A stretch of 64,000 nt of DNA from Coturnix japonica (Eukaryota; Chordata; Aves; Galliformes; Phasianidae), in the NCBI RefSeq assembly GCF_001577835.2, contig NC_029532.1, positions 5,722,606 to 5,786,605 of the forward strand, in the 5' to 3' direction. A model generated the notes under the pieces. The model searched no databases. It was not told where the DNA came from and saw nothing but the letters and a program-made list of their open reading frames with translations. The position numbers and the translations under genes are program-made. Positions within the stretch are counted from its first letter, which is position 1. Each line of letters opens with the position of its first letter. Of this stretch, positions 1-16,700 are shown one piece after another.

Positions 1-7476
<7,476 letters not shown>

Positions 7477-7519
7477 AACGTTCCAACATCACTTGAGAGA
7501 CTGTCAGGAAAAATGTTTT

Positions 7520-7600
7520 TACAAAAAAAAATATATATAAAAAAACCCACAAAAAAAAAAAAAAAAGCAACAAAACCACCAAAAAAAAACCCAACCCCAC
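7520..7600 (+). repeat. A-rich low-complexity tract in the WDR5 3'UTR
   Basis: Runs of A broken by TATATATA, CCCAC and CAAAACCACC begin about 45 bases after the stop. Such a tract can prime oligo-dT internally, so cDNA ends mapped here should be treated with caution. Confidence 0.8.
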
Positions 7601-7944
7601 ACGATGAATAATAAATCCAGTTTGGCAGGAAACCTGAAGAATATCTGATAAAGTGGTTTCTGTGTTAGTCTTGGCCTAAAAGAAAACATCCTTAAGCTCT
7701 TTGCTAGACCCGGGCAGCGTGGTGGGGAGAGAACAAAACAGACTATAAAGATGCGGTGTCTCCTTGCCTTGCCTGATCTATTGGCAGATAAATGGATCGT
7801 TCCGAGTATCAACCTGGTGTCGGGCACCCCCAAAGATACATTGATGGTGGTGTTACTTCTGGGTGCTGCTGCTGCTGCTTAAGGAAGAGCTGCCGGTCTG
7901 CTTTGTGACAGTAAGTGAAGTCATGAGCCTAGAGATGCGTGGAG

Positions 7945-8000
7945 TTTTCTTTTTTATTTTTTATTTTAATATCTTATTTTTTATTTTTTTTTGTTTTCAG
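7945..8000 (+). repeat. T-rich low-complexity tract
   Basis: TTTTTATTTT-type runs inside the WDR5 3'UTR. Confidence 0.7.
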
Positions 8001-8106
8001 AATGTAGGATTTTAGTCTCTTGGGAGTTTCTGTCTTGTTTTAAATAGGAGTGCTGCATCTTGAAGGGGTGCTTCGTTTTAAACACTCAGCTCAAACTTTG
8101 TGACCA

Positions 8107-8112
8107 AATAAA
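8107..8112 (+). terminator. Proximal poly(A) signal AATAAA of WDR5
   Basis: Canonical hexamer followed within 25 bases by a T/C-rich stretch. Use of this site would shorten the 3'UTR by about 430 bases. Confidence 0.45.
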
Positions 8113-8386
8113 ACCATGCAGTTCCAGTTTTCCCCCCCTTCCTTTCCTACCCCTGACTTGACTCCTGTGGTGAAATCTCTTCCCTTCTGTATAGTCGCTT
8201 CCCTCTTGTTACGTGTGTTTAATAGATGCTGTTCTAGAGCAAAGTTACATTTCTTCTGTTAACCATTAAAACCAATTCTGCTTGTAGCTGTTCTCAGCAC
8301 ATTTTTCTTTTCTTCTGGACAAAAGGAAGCTCACACAACAACACTGTAAAGTTATTTCAATGTAAAAAGAGAAACAACAACCAAAT

Positions 8387-8398
8387 CCCCCCCCCCCC
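8387..8398 (+). repeat. Poly(C) run of 12
   Basis: Homopolymer C inside the WDR5 3'UTR. Confidence 0.9.
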
Positions 8399-8534
8399 AG
8401 ACTTTTGTATTTTGAATATCCATCGTATGAAGCTGTACTGATAATGGCATGACTCTGTATCTGTTTCAGCCTTGCTGTTTCTTTCCTCTTTTTGTCATAG
8501 CCACGTAGTGTTCACACATCCAAACCAATGCCAT

Positions 8535-8540
8535 AATAAA
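8535..8540 (+). terminator. Distal poly(A) signal AATAAA of WDR5
   Basis: Canonical hexamer followed by a TG-rich downstream element. It is the last hexamer before U6atac, about 450 bases from the end of that gene. Confidence 0.6.
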
Positions 8541-8984
8541 AAGGTGGGATTTTCTGTGTACGTTTGTTGGTAACTGTAGTAGTGCTGTGCGGTGTTTGTG
8601 TCATTGTAGAGTGGTTTAGGTTGGAATGGAGCTCGTGGATGATGGAGCAGCCTCCCTTAAAATCAGGTGTAAAAGGAAGCGTTTCTATAGGAGCTCTGCT
8701 AACTAAAGGGGGGAGAGGAGAGAAGGAGGGGGGGAACCAGCTGTGCCTACATCTGCTATGAAGAAAGGAGCATTAGAGGAAAAGAAGGAGTGAACTGAAG
8801 GTATCCTTTGCTGCTGAAGACTCATAAGCACAGGACGTGGCTGTGCTTTGCAAGTGCAGAGAAGCTGCCGTGTCCTGTTACCAGCTGTCGGTGCGGGGCA
8901 GAGGGAAGTTGCTGCGATAAGGAAGAAAATGGTTTCGTTAAAGGCTTCCAGGGAGTGTTGGGGTTAAATAGTGGGGGGGAAGAG

Positions 8985-8991
8985 AAAAAAA
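8985..8991 (-). terminator. Pol III T-run terminator of U6atac
   Basis: Seven A on the + strand, which is seven T on the transcribed - strand, directly after the ACCATG end of U6atac. Confidence 0.85.
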
Positions 8992-9112
8992 CATGGTTAG
9001 ATGCCACGAAGTAGGTGGCAGTGCCTTAACCGTATGCGTGTTGTATAGGCCACTAGGGCCTCTTCCATCCTTATCAAGGGGAGTGCTAACCTTCTCTCCT
9101 TTCATACAACAC
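8988..9112 (-). ncRNA. RNU6ATAC: U6atac small nuclear RNA
   Basis: Read on the - strand, the sequence starts GTGTTGTATGAAAGGAGAG and runs through the TTAGCACTCCCCTTGATAAG block, the ACGCATACGGTTAAGGCA block and the 3' stem CCACCTACTTCGTGGCATC. It matches U6atac as I know it from human, with changes mainly in one hairpin loop (GGCC-CTAGT-GGCC here, CTCG loop in human), one base in the GGCAYUGCC region, and an AT for G near the loop. U6atac replaces U6 in the minor (U12-type) spliceosome; it pairs with U4atac, the 5' splice site and U12. The gene sits tail-to-tail with WDR5, as in mammals. It appears intact and functional, with its own Pol III promoter and terminator. The 3' end is set by the T run and could shift by a few bases. 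Confidence 0.95.
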
Positions 9113-9135
9113 ATTGTCCAGCTTTCCTTTATCTC

Positions 9136-9143
9136 TATTTAAA
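9136..9143 (-). promoter_or_regulatory. TATA box of U6atac
   Basis: TTTAAATA on the - strand, 24-31 bases upstream of the RNA start, the normal place for a type 3 Pol III promoter. Confidence 0.75.
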
Positions 9144-9156
9144 GCTTTAATGAGTG

Positions 9157-9172
9157 CTTTCTTTTAAGACAG
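9157..9172 (-). promoter_or_regulatory. Proximal sequence element (PSE)-like motif of U6atac
   Basis: CTGTCTTAAAAGAAAG on the - strand, at about -45 to -60. It resembles the vertebrate PSE core (ACCNTAA...GAAAG) and has the expected spacing to the TATA box. SNAPc would bind here. I saw no clear octamer or Staf site further upstream. Confidence 0.55.
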
Positions 9173-9339
9173 AGCGAGCAAAATTTCCTGCTCTTTTCTT
9201 AGCTCTGTGAAAACCTTTGTTTATTCCCCATAAGAACTAAGCTTTAAAAAGCGTTTAAAACCCTGTAGGCTTCGTTAAAATTGTATAAATACGCTCTTTT
9301 TATAGCTATGTTAATATATTCATCTGCGCCGTCCAATCA

Positions 9340-9460
9340 GAGAGCAGCCTCTGCATCGCTCTGACCGGCGGGGGGCGCCTCTGCTCCGCTAACAGCGGCA
9401 CGGCGACAGAGACGCACCAGTCATCGCCGGTTCGATTCCCGTCTCGTCTACTGTGCGGGG
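9340..9460. promoter_or_regulatory. Small CpG-rich patch with a CCAAT motif behind U6atac
   Basis: A CpG-dense stretch about 230-350 bases upstream of the U6atac start, with CCAATCAG near 9340 and GGCGGGGGGCGCC near 9366-9379. It may be the distal control region of U6atac or an independent promoter; neither is shown by the sequence alone. Confidence 0.4.
9409..9445 (+). other. tRNA B-box-like sequence inside a hairpin
   Basis: GGTTCGATTCC at 9429-9439 is a perfect Pol III B-box. It lies in a loop closed by GAGACG (9409-9414) and CGTCTC (9440-9445). A T-arm can be drawn with one mismatch. No matching acceptor 5' strand, D-arm or A-box is seen upstream, so this is not a complete tRNA gene. It may be a tRNA relic or a Pol III binding site near U6atac. 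Confidence 0.35.
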
Positions 9461-11570
9461 AGCAGGAGACTGGAGCAGCCCGAACATAAGATCGATTTAG
9501 GGGAGGGAAAAGGGGGATATTTTTGGGGTGCAGAGCATGGGGCTGTGAGCACGAAGGGGGCTGCTCAGAGGGAAGTTCTGCCTTTGCTGGGGATGAGCTC
9601 TAAAGCAGGATTTGCTGGCTAACCCATCTAATCTGCGCAGGGCTGAGCCGTCTTTCTGGGTATCGCAAAGGTTTAAGTGAGAACATGGATGTAGCGGGGG
9701 ATTTGCTAATCAAATCTTTCTCAGTCGGGGCAGGATGGCAGTTTCCTAACCCATTTCTGGTGAACCCAAGCTGACAAATCTCTGAATCCCATTGGAAAGC
9801 TAATGACAGCTCAGAAGAAATACATGCTGTTTCGAAGGCAGTTTGTGTTCATTTGTTCATCACCAGCAACCATCCTTGCCCTGTGCCTGGGGGCCAGGCC
9901 ATATGATGCTCTTCCCACCATTGCAATGGAATGTGTATCTCCCTGCATGCTGCAAAAAGCCCCAATGGATTTTTTGGGGTCTCCATCTCAGTGCCCTGCA
10001 GGGATGGGTCACCTTGTGCTGCTATGGAGCAGTGGCTTTGCTGGCTGAAGATGCAAAGCCAGGTGTTGTGCCCAAAGGTGTGCATGGTCTTTAGCTTCTG
10101 CATCACTTCTGCATTGCTTCAGCATCACTTCATCAGACCCTGGGTTGCTTCTCCCCTGCCAGACACCAATGAGTTTATTAAGGGATTATAAGTTTGCCTT
10201 CCCTCCTTATTGAATGCTCTGATTTATGCACGCGTTTAAACCAATCCCATTTCCTGCATTTCATCCCTTCTCCCCCAGGCTTTCAGGCTCTGCTGGGTGA
10301 GACATGCTATAATCACATTGTTTTGAAGCAAGAGAGGCACCGTGGGTGGTTGAAGTGATTTGAATAAACGAGCTGCATCACTTAGGCACCTCTCCCAGGT
10401 GCTAATTGTTACCCCTGTGCTGTAGGTGTCCACACTTGGACAAGTTTGTGCTGCCTCCAAGTGAAGAATTAATGAATTTACTGGCTAACAAAGATGCTGG
10501 GATGGAGATGGGTCTGTCTGCCTGGGGGTTCTGGCTGGCAGCAGAGATGCTCACTGGGCTGGGGTCTCAAATCAGCCCTAAGCTGGTGCTGGGTGTGTGA
10601 CTTCCAGGTGCTGGTAGGTGGTTGCTGGATGCGCAGAATAAGCAGCTTATTTTGTCATTTTAATTTTTTAATCCCACGCATTCGGTCGCGCTCTCTTATT
10701 AGTAAGCATTAGCTCTCCAAGTCCCATTAGCTCCGCTCAGAGCTCAAGCTTTGCTCGTGGGGACACTGCTGGGGGAGCCACTGGGGGTCTGGGGATGGAT
10801 CTTGTGGCTGTGAGGCTGATCCTGGCCCTGCACAACCCACAGGGCTGTGTGCATTGCTGCATTCATGGCCTCAGCCCTCACCTCAAGCAGCCCCATCTGG
10901 GCTCCCCCAGGCTTGGCCCTATTTGGCATCTCACTGCTTTAAGAGATAGATGCATAAAATACATCCAAACCCACCTCAACTTCCATCAGGTCCTCCCTTT
11001 AACCCCCCAGCCATCCCCGTGGCTGTTCTTTGTCAGAGAATCCCAAGCTCTGGATTTAAAATGAGTTGACTGCTTCTTCTTAATAAAAACATCCCCCCCA
11101 CACCCCACCCCCCCTCTTTAAATTGAACATATCACAGAGCCAGTGGGTCTGTTTGTAAGGAAGAGACAGCTCAGAGAGGAGAAAGAGGGGAAAAAACAAC
11201 AAGTAAAAACACACACATCTCCCCAAACCCCTTCTGCCTAATCCAACTGAATTAGAGGATTTTGAAGTGGATTTAAAACTAAATCTTGATTAGGGAGAAT
11301 TTCTCTCCAAGAGCTGCTGCACAGTAGTATTAATGGGAAGCGATCGTGGACAGAGGAAATAGGACAGAACTAACTGACTCACGTCTGTGCACAAACTGAA
11401 AGAATCAGAGAATTTCTCGGGAGGAAAAGGAAGAAATTTAGCATCCACACAACAGGACTCAGTGCCTGGAGGAGCAGCCAGACCTGCAGATCTGCCTTTA
11501 TTCGACATAGGGCTTGCAGGTGGGAAGCCAGCAGAGTTGGAAGCCAGGAGGACAGGCAGCCCGTGCCCCC
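9461..11570. other. Intergenic, no gene recognised
   Basis: Sequence between the U6atac promoter region and the Ly6-like gene. The open frames are short and overlap in several frames, with no family I recognise. C-rich simple sequence lies at about 11090-11120. Confidence 0.6.
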
Positions 11571-11646
11571 ATGCTCACAGGACACATGCCTGGAGGTGCC
11601 CATGGGATCCTCTCTCTGATGACTGTGGTGTTTGTCCTCCCAGAGG
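11571..11646 (+). CDS. Ly6-like gene exon 1 (signal peptide)
   Basis: ATG at 11571 (or the in-frame ATG at 11586) opens a frame ending ...FVLPE plus one base, then donor GTAAGT at 11647. The hydrophobic run is short, so the true start and signal cleavage site are uncertain; an upstream in-frame ATG at 11514 would give a much longer hydrophilic leader and is less likely. Confidence 0.65.
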
Positions 11647-13155
11647 GTAAGTACCGATGGGTTCAGAGCGCTTTGGGGTCTTTCGTGTCCACCTCAAACA
11701 CTGCTTGGTAATGTGTGATTTGTTCTCGGCGTGAATTTGGTGGTATTTCCACCTCAAGAGATGGAGCTGCGTGTTGTGGTTTTAGGAAGGGAGCCAAAGT
11801 CACTGTGTTTGGTATGAAATGAGGGCAGGTGGGTGAGGAACGAGGGCCTGCAGCTGGGATCCCAGCACCTGAAAATGCTTTGGGAGCAAACGAGCAAGGG
11901 GAATGAGGAAAGGCACCATTGTGAGGCAGGGAGAAGGCAATGGCAAGAGGGAGCTTGCAATGTGATTTCTATAATTAGCAAATATGGGAGGCAGGTACTG
12001 TGATTGCCTTAAAATCTATGGATGATGGAAAAGAATCTCCTTTTAAATGTATTTATTTTTTTAAAGAAATGTGAGAAATGGCTCAATTCCCATTCTGATT
12101 GAGGGGAAGCCATTCGCAGGCACAGCTGTTGACCATGCAGGGCAAGGCTGAGCTGCCCTATGCGGAGCTCCATAGGGACAAACTGCTGAGGCATCTGCTA
12201 TCTCTCTCTCTTGCCCGATTCTGGGCTATTTTCCCTCCCTGATAGGCTCCATGATAAAAGCAGGGAGGAAACCAAGCTGTGTAGATGAAGTGAACCCTCA
12301 AGCATGAACAACATGGGCACTGGCACTGCTTGAGGCAGAGAGTTTTGGACAAACAGGCAAAAGCTGTTTCTGTGAGCAGCAGAGCTTGATGGTATCTGTG
12401 CTTTGGAGGTTCCACTTCTTTCCATACCCTGCTTCAAAGCTGCCTTGTTCCCACCGCTGGATCTCAGCTCAAATTTATTGCTAATCTTTGATTTCTTACT
12501 GACCTCTAGCGGGAGTTGGTTTCGTGTTTTTCTGCCCAGCGGGTAAACAAGTGACGGGCAGATTTAGTCTCTGACTCAGTGTTTAATGCAACCTGGCAAG
12601 GCAGAGAACGCTGCAATGCTTCATTAGAAAGCAGCTAGGAAGGAGCCGATGTGTTTTCCCCTGCAAAAATCCAGCTGTTGTTTCATATGCTCTTGTTCAG
12701 TGTCTGGGCTCCAGTGCTACGGCTGCAACATCATTGTAGGCACCAAGTACGTGGACACGGGGTGCTCGAACCCAGAGGTGATCACCTGCTCACACTCCCA
12801 CCAGGGTTTCAAACACCGGTTCTGCATTAAGACTGAAAGTGGTGAGTCTGCCTTATAGCAGGGCTGTCACAGCGGGGTGAAGCTGATCAAACAAATCAAA
12901 AGCAACCCCCCCCCCCCAAACCTCGCAGCCATCATCCCTGATGTTCTGCCATCTGTTTGCCTTGCAGTGGTCCTGGGCATCCTGCTGACCAGCGGCTGTG
13001 CCACCTCCCGTCACTGCCAACAGCAAGAGCTGCCAGGGGTCCGCATCCACTGCTGTGACACTGATCTCTGCAATGGCTCTCCCCAGCCTCCCCCCAGCCT
13101 TGCTGGTGGCTGCCTGCTGCTGCCCAGCCTCCTGGCAGCCCTGCTGCTCTCCTGA
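11571..13155 (+). CDS. Ly6/uPAR-domain (three-finger) GPI-anchored protein, three exons
   Basis: Exons 11571-11646, 12701-12841 and 12968-13155 join in phase 1 at both introns and encode about 134 residues. The first exon supplies a short hydrophobic signal stretch (GILSLMTVVFVLP). The mature domain starts LQCYGC and carries ten cysteines in the Ly6 pattern, ending HCCDTDLCN. After that comes a Pro/Ser linker and a hydrophobic tail rich in Leu and Ala that ends the protein, as in GPI-anchored members. Three exons with phase-1 introns is the classic Ly6 layout. A second Met at 11586 could be the start instead. A poly(A) signal follows 85 bases after the stop. I cannot match it to a named family member (it is not chicken LY6E), and its partner is unknown. 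Splice signals are good, so it is probably a real expressed gene. Confidence 0.82.
12701..12841 (+). CDS. Ly6-like gene exon 2 (first half of the three-finger domain)
   Basis: Acceptor TTGTTCAG precedes 12701 and donor GTGAGT follows 12841. It holds the first five cysteines, from LQCYGC to RFC. Confidence 0.85.
12906..12917 (+). repeat. Poly(C) run of 12 in the Ly6-like intron 2
   Basis: Homopolymer C in the 126-base intron, about 50 bases before the acceptor. Confidence 0.9.
12968..13155 (+). CDS. Ly6-like gene exon 3 (second half of the domain and GPI tail)
   Basis: Acceptor CCTTGCAG precedes 12968. It holds the last five cysteines, including the HCCDTDLCN signature, then a hydrophobic C-terminal tail, ending with TGA at 13153-13155. 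Confidence 0.87.
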
Positions 13156-13239
13156 TCTCCCTGAGTCTGGGGAGTGATGTGTGGCCATCAGAAGGAACAG
13201 GAGAGGGGATGAACCCATCCCTGCTTGCCCCTCTCCTCA

Positions 13240-13245
13240 AATAAA
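13240..13245 (+). terminator. Poly(A) signal of the Ly6-like gene
   Basis: AATAAA 85 bases after the stop codon, giving a very short 3'UTR. Confidence 0.75.
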
Positions 13246-13404
13246 AGCCACCGAATGCTTTGCCTTGGAGAGACCTCAGTGATGTCCATGGGGGGGTGGC
13301 TGGGGCTGTGTTTGGCTCTGGGGCCTTGTATTGATACACGGAGCTGTTGGGTCTAGAGGAGATGATGAGAGATGATGAAGAGATGATGATGAAGCTGACA
13401 TCTG

Positions 13405-13500
13405 GGACAGGTTGTTAGGAAGCTGTGGGTGCCCCATCTCTGGAAGGACCCAAGGCCAGGCTGGAGGGCTTAAACCAAAATGTCCATCCAACCCCAGCCA
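13405..13500 (+). mobile_element. CR1 LINE internal 3' fragment (diverged)
   Basis: ACAGGTTGTTAGGAAGCTGT, then a GGGTGCCCCATCTCTGGAAG block and AAGGCCAGGCTGGAGGGC, resemble the CR1 segment ending its reverse transcriptase frame. The terminal tail is missing. Confidence 0.6.
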
Positions 13501-13519
13501 GGTTTACAGCACTTCACCC

Positions 13520-13720
13520 TCAGGTGTAGGCCGCAAAGGCCCCGCGGCCTACCCCGGTTCTACCACCGGGGGGCACCCTCAGCCCAGCAGCCGCCAACGC
13601 TGCGCCATCCCGGGGGCTGCGATCTACGCAAGGCCGGGGATGAGGCCGGACGATGCGGGATGGAGAGAAGGCCGAGGAGAAAGGGAGAGTTGGTTGGGAG
13701 CGGGGTGTGTGGTGAAACGA
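13520..13720. promoter_or_regulatory. CpG-rich patch with two adjacent GC hairpins
   Basis: A local cluster of CpG just downstream of the Ly6-like gene. It contains a perfect 9-bp inverted repeat, GTAGGCCGC (13526-13534) and GCGGCCTAC (13544-13552), followed at once by a 7-bp one, CCCCGGT (13552-13558) and ACCGGGG (13565-13571). It may be a promoter or insulator; no transcript can be deduced. Confidence 0.4.
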
Positions 13721-16700
13721 AAGCTTTTCAGCTGTTATCCCAGGGGAACAGGCTGAACGGGAGCTCCGACGAAGAGCTCCAAAGCATATGGAGCAGAAAT
13801 GAAGTGGCTCTTTTCAAGGTCGCTGCGGGGGTTTGTGGTCGAGGCAGGAATTAAAACGCGAGCGTCTCAAGATGCAGCCTTGTGCTTTTATCACCAGGGA
13901 AACAACATAAAGCTCGGGGACAACATCAAGCTGCTGAGGACTCGATGAAGTATTTTTATTCTAAACTTTATTATTTTTTTTTTCCTCCTTTAGATTATAT
14001 AAAAAAAATAAATAGATATTTCAAAAGATCTTTTCCTTGCAAAACATCGGCTTCTGGTGGCATTCTGCAGAAAAACAAGTCTAAACTCTGCTAAAATGGT
14101 TGTCTGAGGCACCTTCGGAGCAGAATCACCTTGGGGCTGGAACAAGACGTTTTTAGATTGTGAAGATTAAAAGGAAAGTATGGAATTGGAAAACAGATCC
14201 TGAGGAAAGAAAAAACAACAAGAACAGCGACAAGAACCGATGCTCATTCCCATCTGAGGAGGATGGGACAGGGCTGGTGGCTGGGGGTCCTGCTGCTGCT
14301 GTCCCCTCTATGTGTCCCCTGCCTCCTGGCTGCTTCCAGATGCGCTGCTTTGGCCCCGCTCTGCCCCCCTCGCCTGGTTTGAGTCATCCATCTTGCTCTG
14401 TGTAAGAGGCCTGTTGCAATTAAGTAGGCTGAAGTGCTCCTGAACTCTTTAACCTTTGCCCTGGGATTGCTCCTTTTGCCCCAGGGCTGCGGATCAGCTC
14501 CATTGCGCTCTCCAAACAGCGCCTACTACTTAGCTGACATTTCTTTCTCCTGCTGGATCCTATTAGCACCCTGAGGTTGAAAATGCTACTTTGGAGTGTT
14601 GTAAGGAATGTGATTTATACTGGAAAGTAGCGGCAATCTATCTTTCCCTATACACACACGGCACATGAGGCTGGAGACTTAAATCCACATCGCCTTGAAC
14701 AAACAGCAAGGAGACTAATTGTGGAGGAGGCTTTGGACACCTCGAGGGAAGGGCAGGAGTGAGGCTGGGGGAAATGGGCTTGTGGATGTGCCGCTGGTGG
14801 GATCTCACCCTTGTCCCATGCAGGCTGGCTGTGTGAATGGCTGCTTTCCATGTTGTTCTACAGGCAGGGCTTGGATCTGGGCTATTCACAAGGACAGTGG
14901 TCATGGGGTACGTCCTGCACTTCTTTATCCTTTTCCCTGCCTGTTGATCTTGTGTCCAGGGAAGATCAGAGCTAAGATTTTACATCGCTTTGCCTGCGTG
15001 GAAGTGTGTATCCACAGCGTGCATGGGAGCCAGATGAAAATAAGAATTGAACGGCGCCTGAAGGAGGGCTGATGAGCCTTGATCAGATATGACACACTAA
15101 CTACCGAGGCTCCTTGCTGGAATACCGGGTTAAAAACCTCCACAGTGTCAAATTCCATCCTCCTAAGTAAAGAGACACTTTCCATAGTGTTTGTGTGAAT
15201 CTTCTGGATAAGCCCCAGAGACTGAAAGCTTCTCGGCTTCGTGTGGGCATTAAAAGTCCCACCCATGTGTTTAAAACAACAAAAAAAAAGCCCCAAACCC
15301 AGAAAGGCAAAAGCTGACATTTACTCTCAAATGTCTTCTTGCCTGCATGGCTGCATGGCATCCCGTGTGATCCATGCCTTGCTGGAGCTGGCAGCAGGAG
15401 AATAGGGCTGCGGGCATCCCCCGGGCTGCCACCGAGGGGCCCAGAAGTGTGAGCACAAACAGACACATGGACACAGACACCAGCACAGTGCTTTCCGGGA
15501 GAAAAACCAACAACAACAACAGCAAAAAAAAAAAAAGAAGAAAAAAAAAAAAAGCCCTTAAGCAGCCTCTCTGTCAAAAGCCCTTTTATAAAAGCCTCGG
15601 TAGCTAAAGAATTGCCATTGTTTCAGTCTCCAGTGAGTGCTAGTCTTAAAATATTTCCAGCTCAGAGCAGGCTTTGACATTCTGCCCAGACCCAGGAGAG
15701 GGAACAAAACATGAGTTCAGAAATGTTTCTGCAGTGTGCAGATCCTTCTTTATGGAGGACCCTGCTCAGCATCTCGTGTCCTGCGGCAGCATCCCCTCCA
15801 GGCAGGAGAAACACCCCAAAACCAGGGAGGCAGGGGCTTCTCATGACCCCTAATTAAGCCAGGAGAGCTGGATTTCACACTGAGGCGCCAGGCTTTGCTT
15901 TTTGTGCTGATTACTTGGCTTTTCCCTTGCAAACAGCAGAACTGTATTTTTATCCAGCAGTGCAGTGCTCCAGGCTGTTCTTCTTGCTCCAATGCTGCTG
16001 GTTCTCACTGCTGGGGCTTTGAGCAGACTATTCCCCTATGGTCACTAGTGGCCCTGGTTGTGCCACAGTGCCCATTTGGAGAAGGAAGCTCTCAATGGCT
16101 ACAGAAGGGCAGCTGAGGGTTGGATTATGGCATGTGCCCACCACATCAGGGCTCCTTGCTGGGGAGATGCAGCAAGCTCTTGGCCCATAGACCCAATGTC
16201 TCACCTTTTCCCTTTCCATGCAGTGAAATAAAGAAGCCAGGAGCCCAGATATATATTATTGGCTTGGCTACCCTTCTGCAAACCAAGGTCTTCCCCGCCT
16301 ACTTACAAAGCATGTTTTGGCAGGAAGGTGCAGAAGACATTTGGAAGTCTGTAGGAAACCAGGAACAAGCTGTCTGCCCCAACAACATGCACAGAAAGGA
16401 GACACGATCGGGCAGCATCCTTCTCCAGCACCAAATGAACAGCCAGCAGCCATCCAAGCTAAGGCAGGAGCAGCATGGGACCACGCACTGTGCTGATGCT
16501 GCAGGCTGCAGTGAGCTGCTGCTTGTTTGGGCTGAGAGCACTCATCATGTTGGTGAAGGGCAGTGTTTACCCAGGAACTATGCGGGGTTAAAATTTAATA
16601 AGTCCTTGTGCAACTCTTTATAGAGCGGCAGTGAGGACAAATAAACATCTCTTAAAATACAGTCAGTACTCAGGCTCGCTGTTTAATTCATTCTCCGGAA

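Larger units (their letters stand above)
7477..8560 (+). other. WDR5: WDR5 3' untranslated region
   Basis: AT-rich sequence after the stop. Two AATAAA signals are present, at 8107-8112 and 8535-8540; the second is followed by a TG/T-rich stretch typical of a cleavage element, so I place the distal end near 8555-8560. The region also holds an A-rich tract just after the stop, a short CTG run and a T-rich tract. The exact end and which signal is used are inferred. Confidence 0.7.

Noticed and set aside
9409-9451. tRNA gene
   Set aside because: Only a B-box and an imperfect T-arm are present; there is no A-box, D-arm, anticodon arm or matching acceptor strand.
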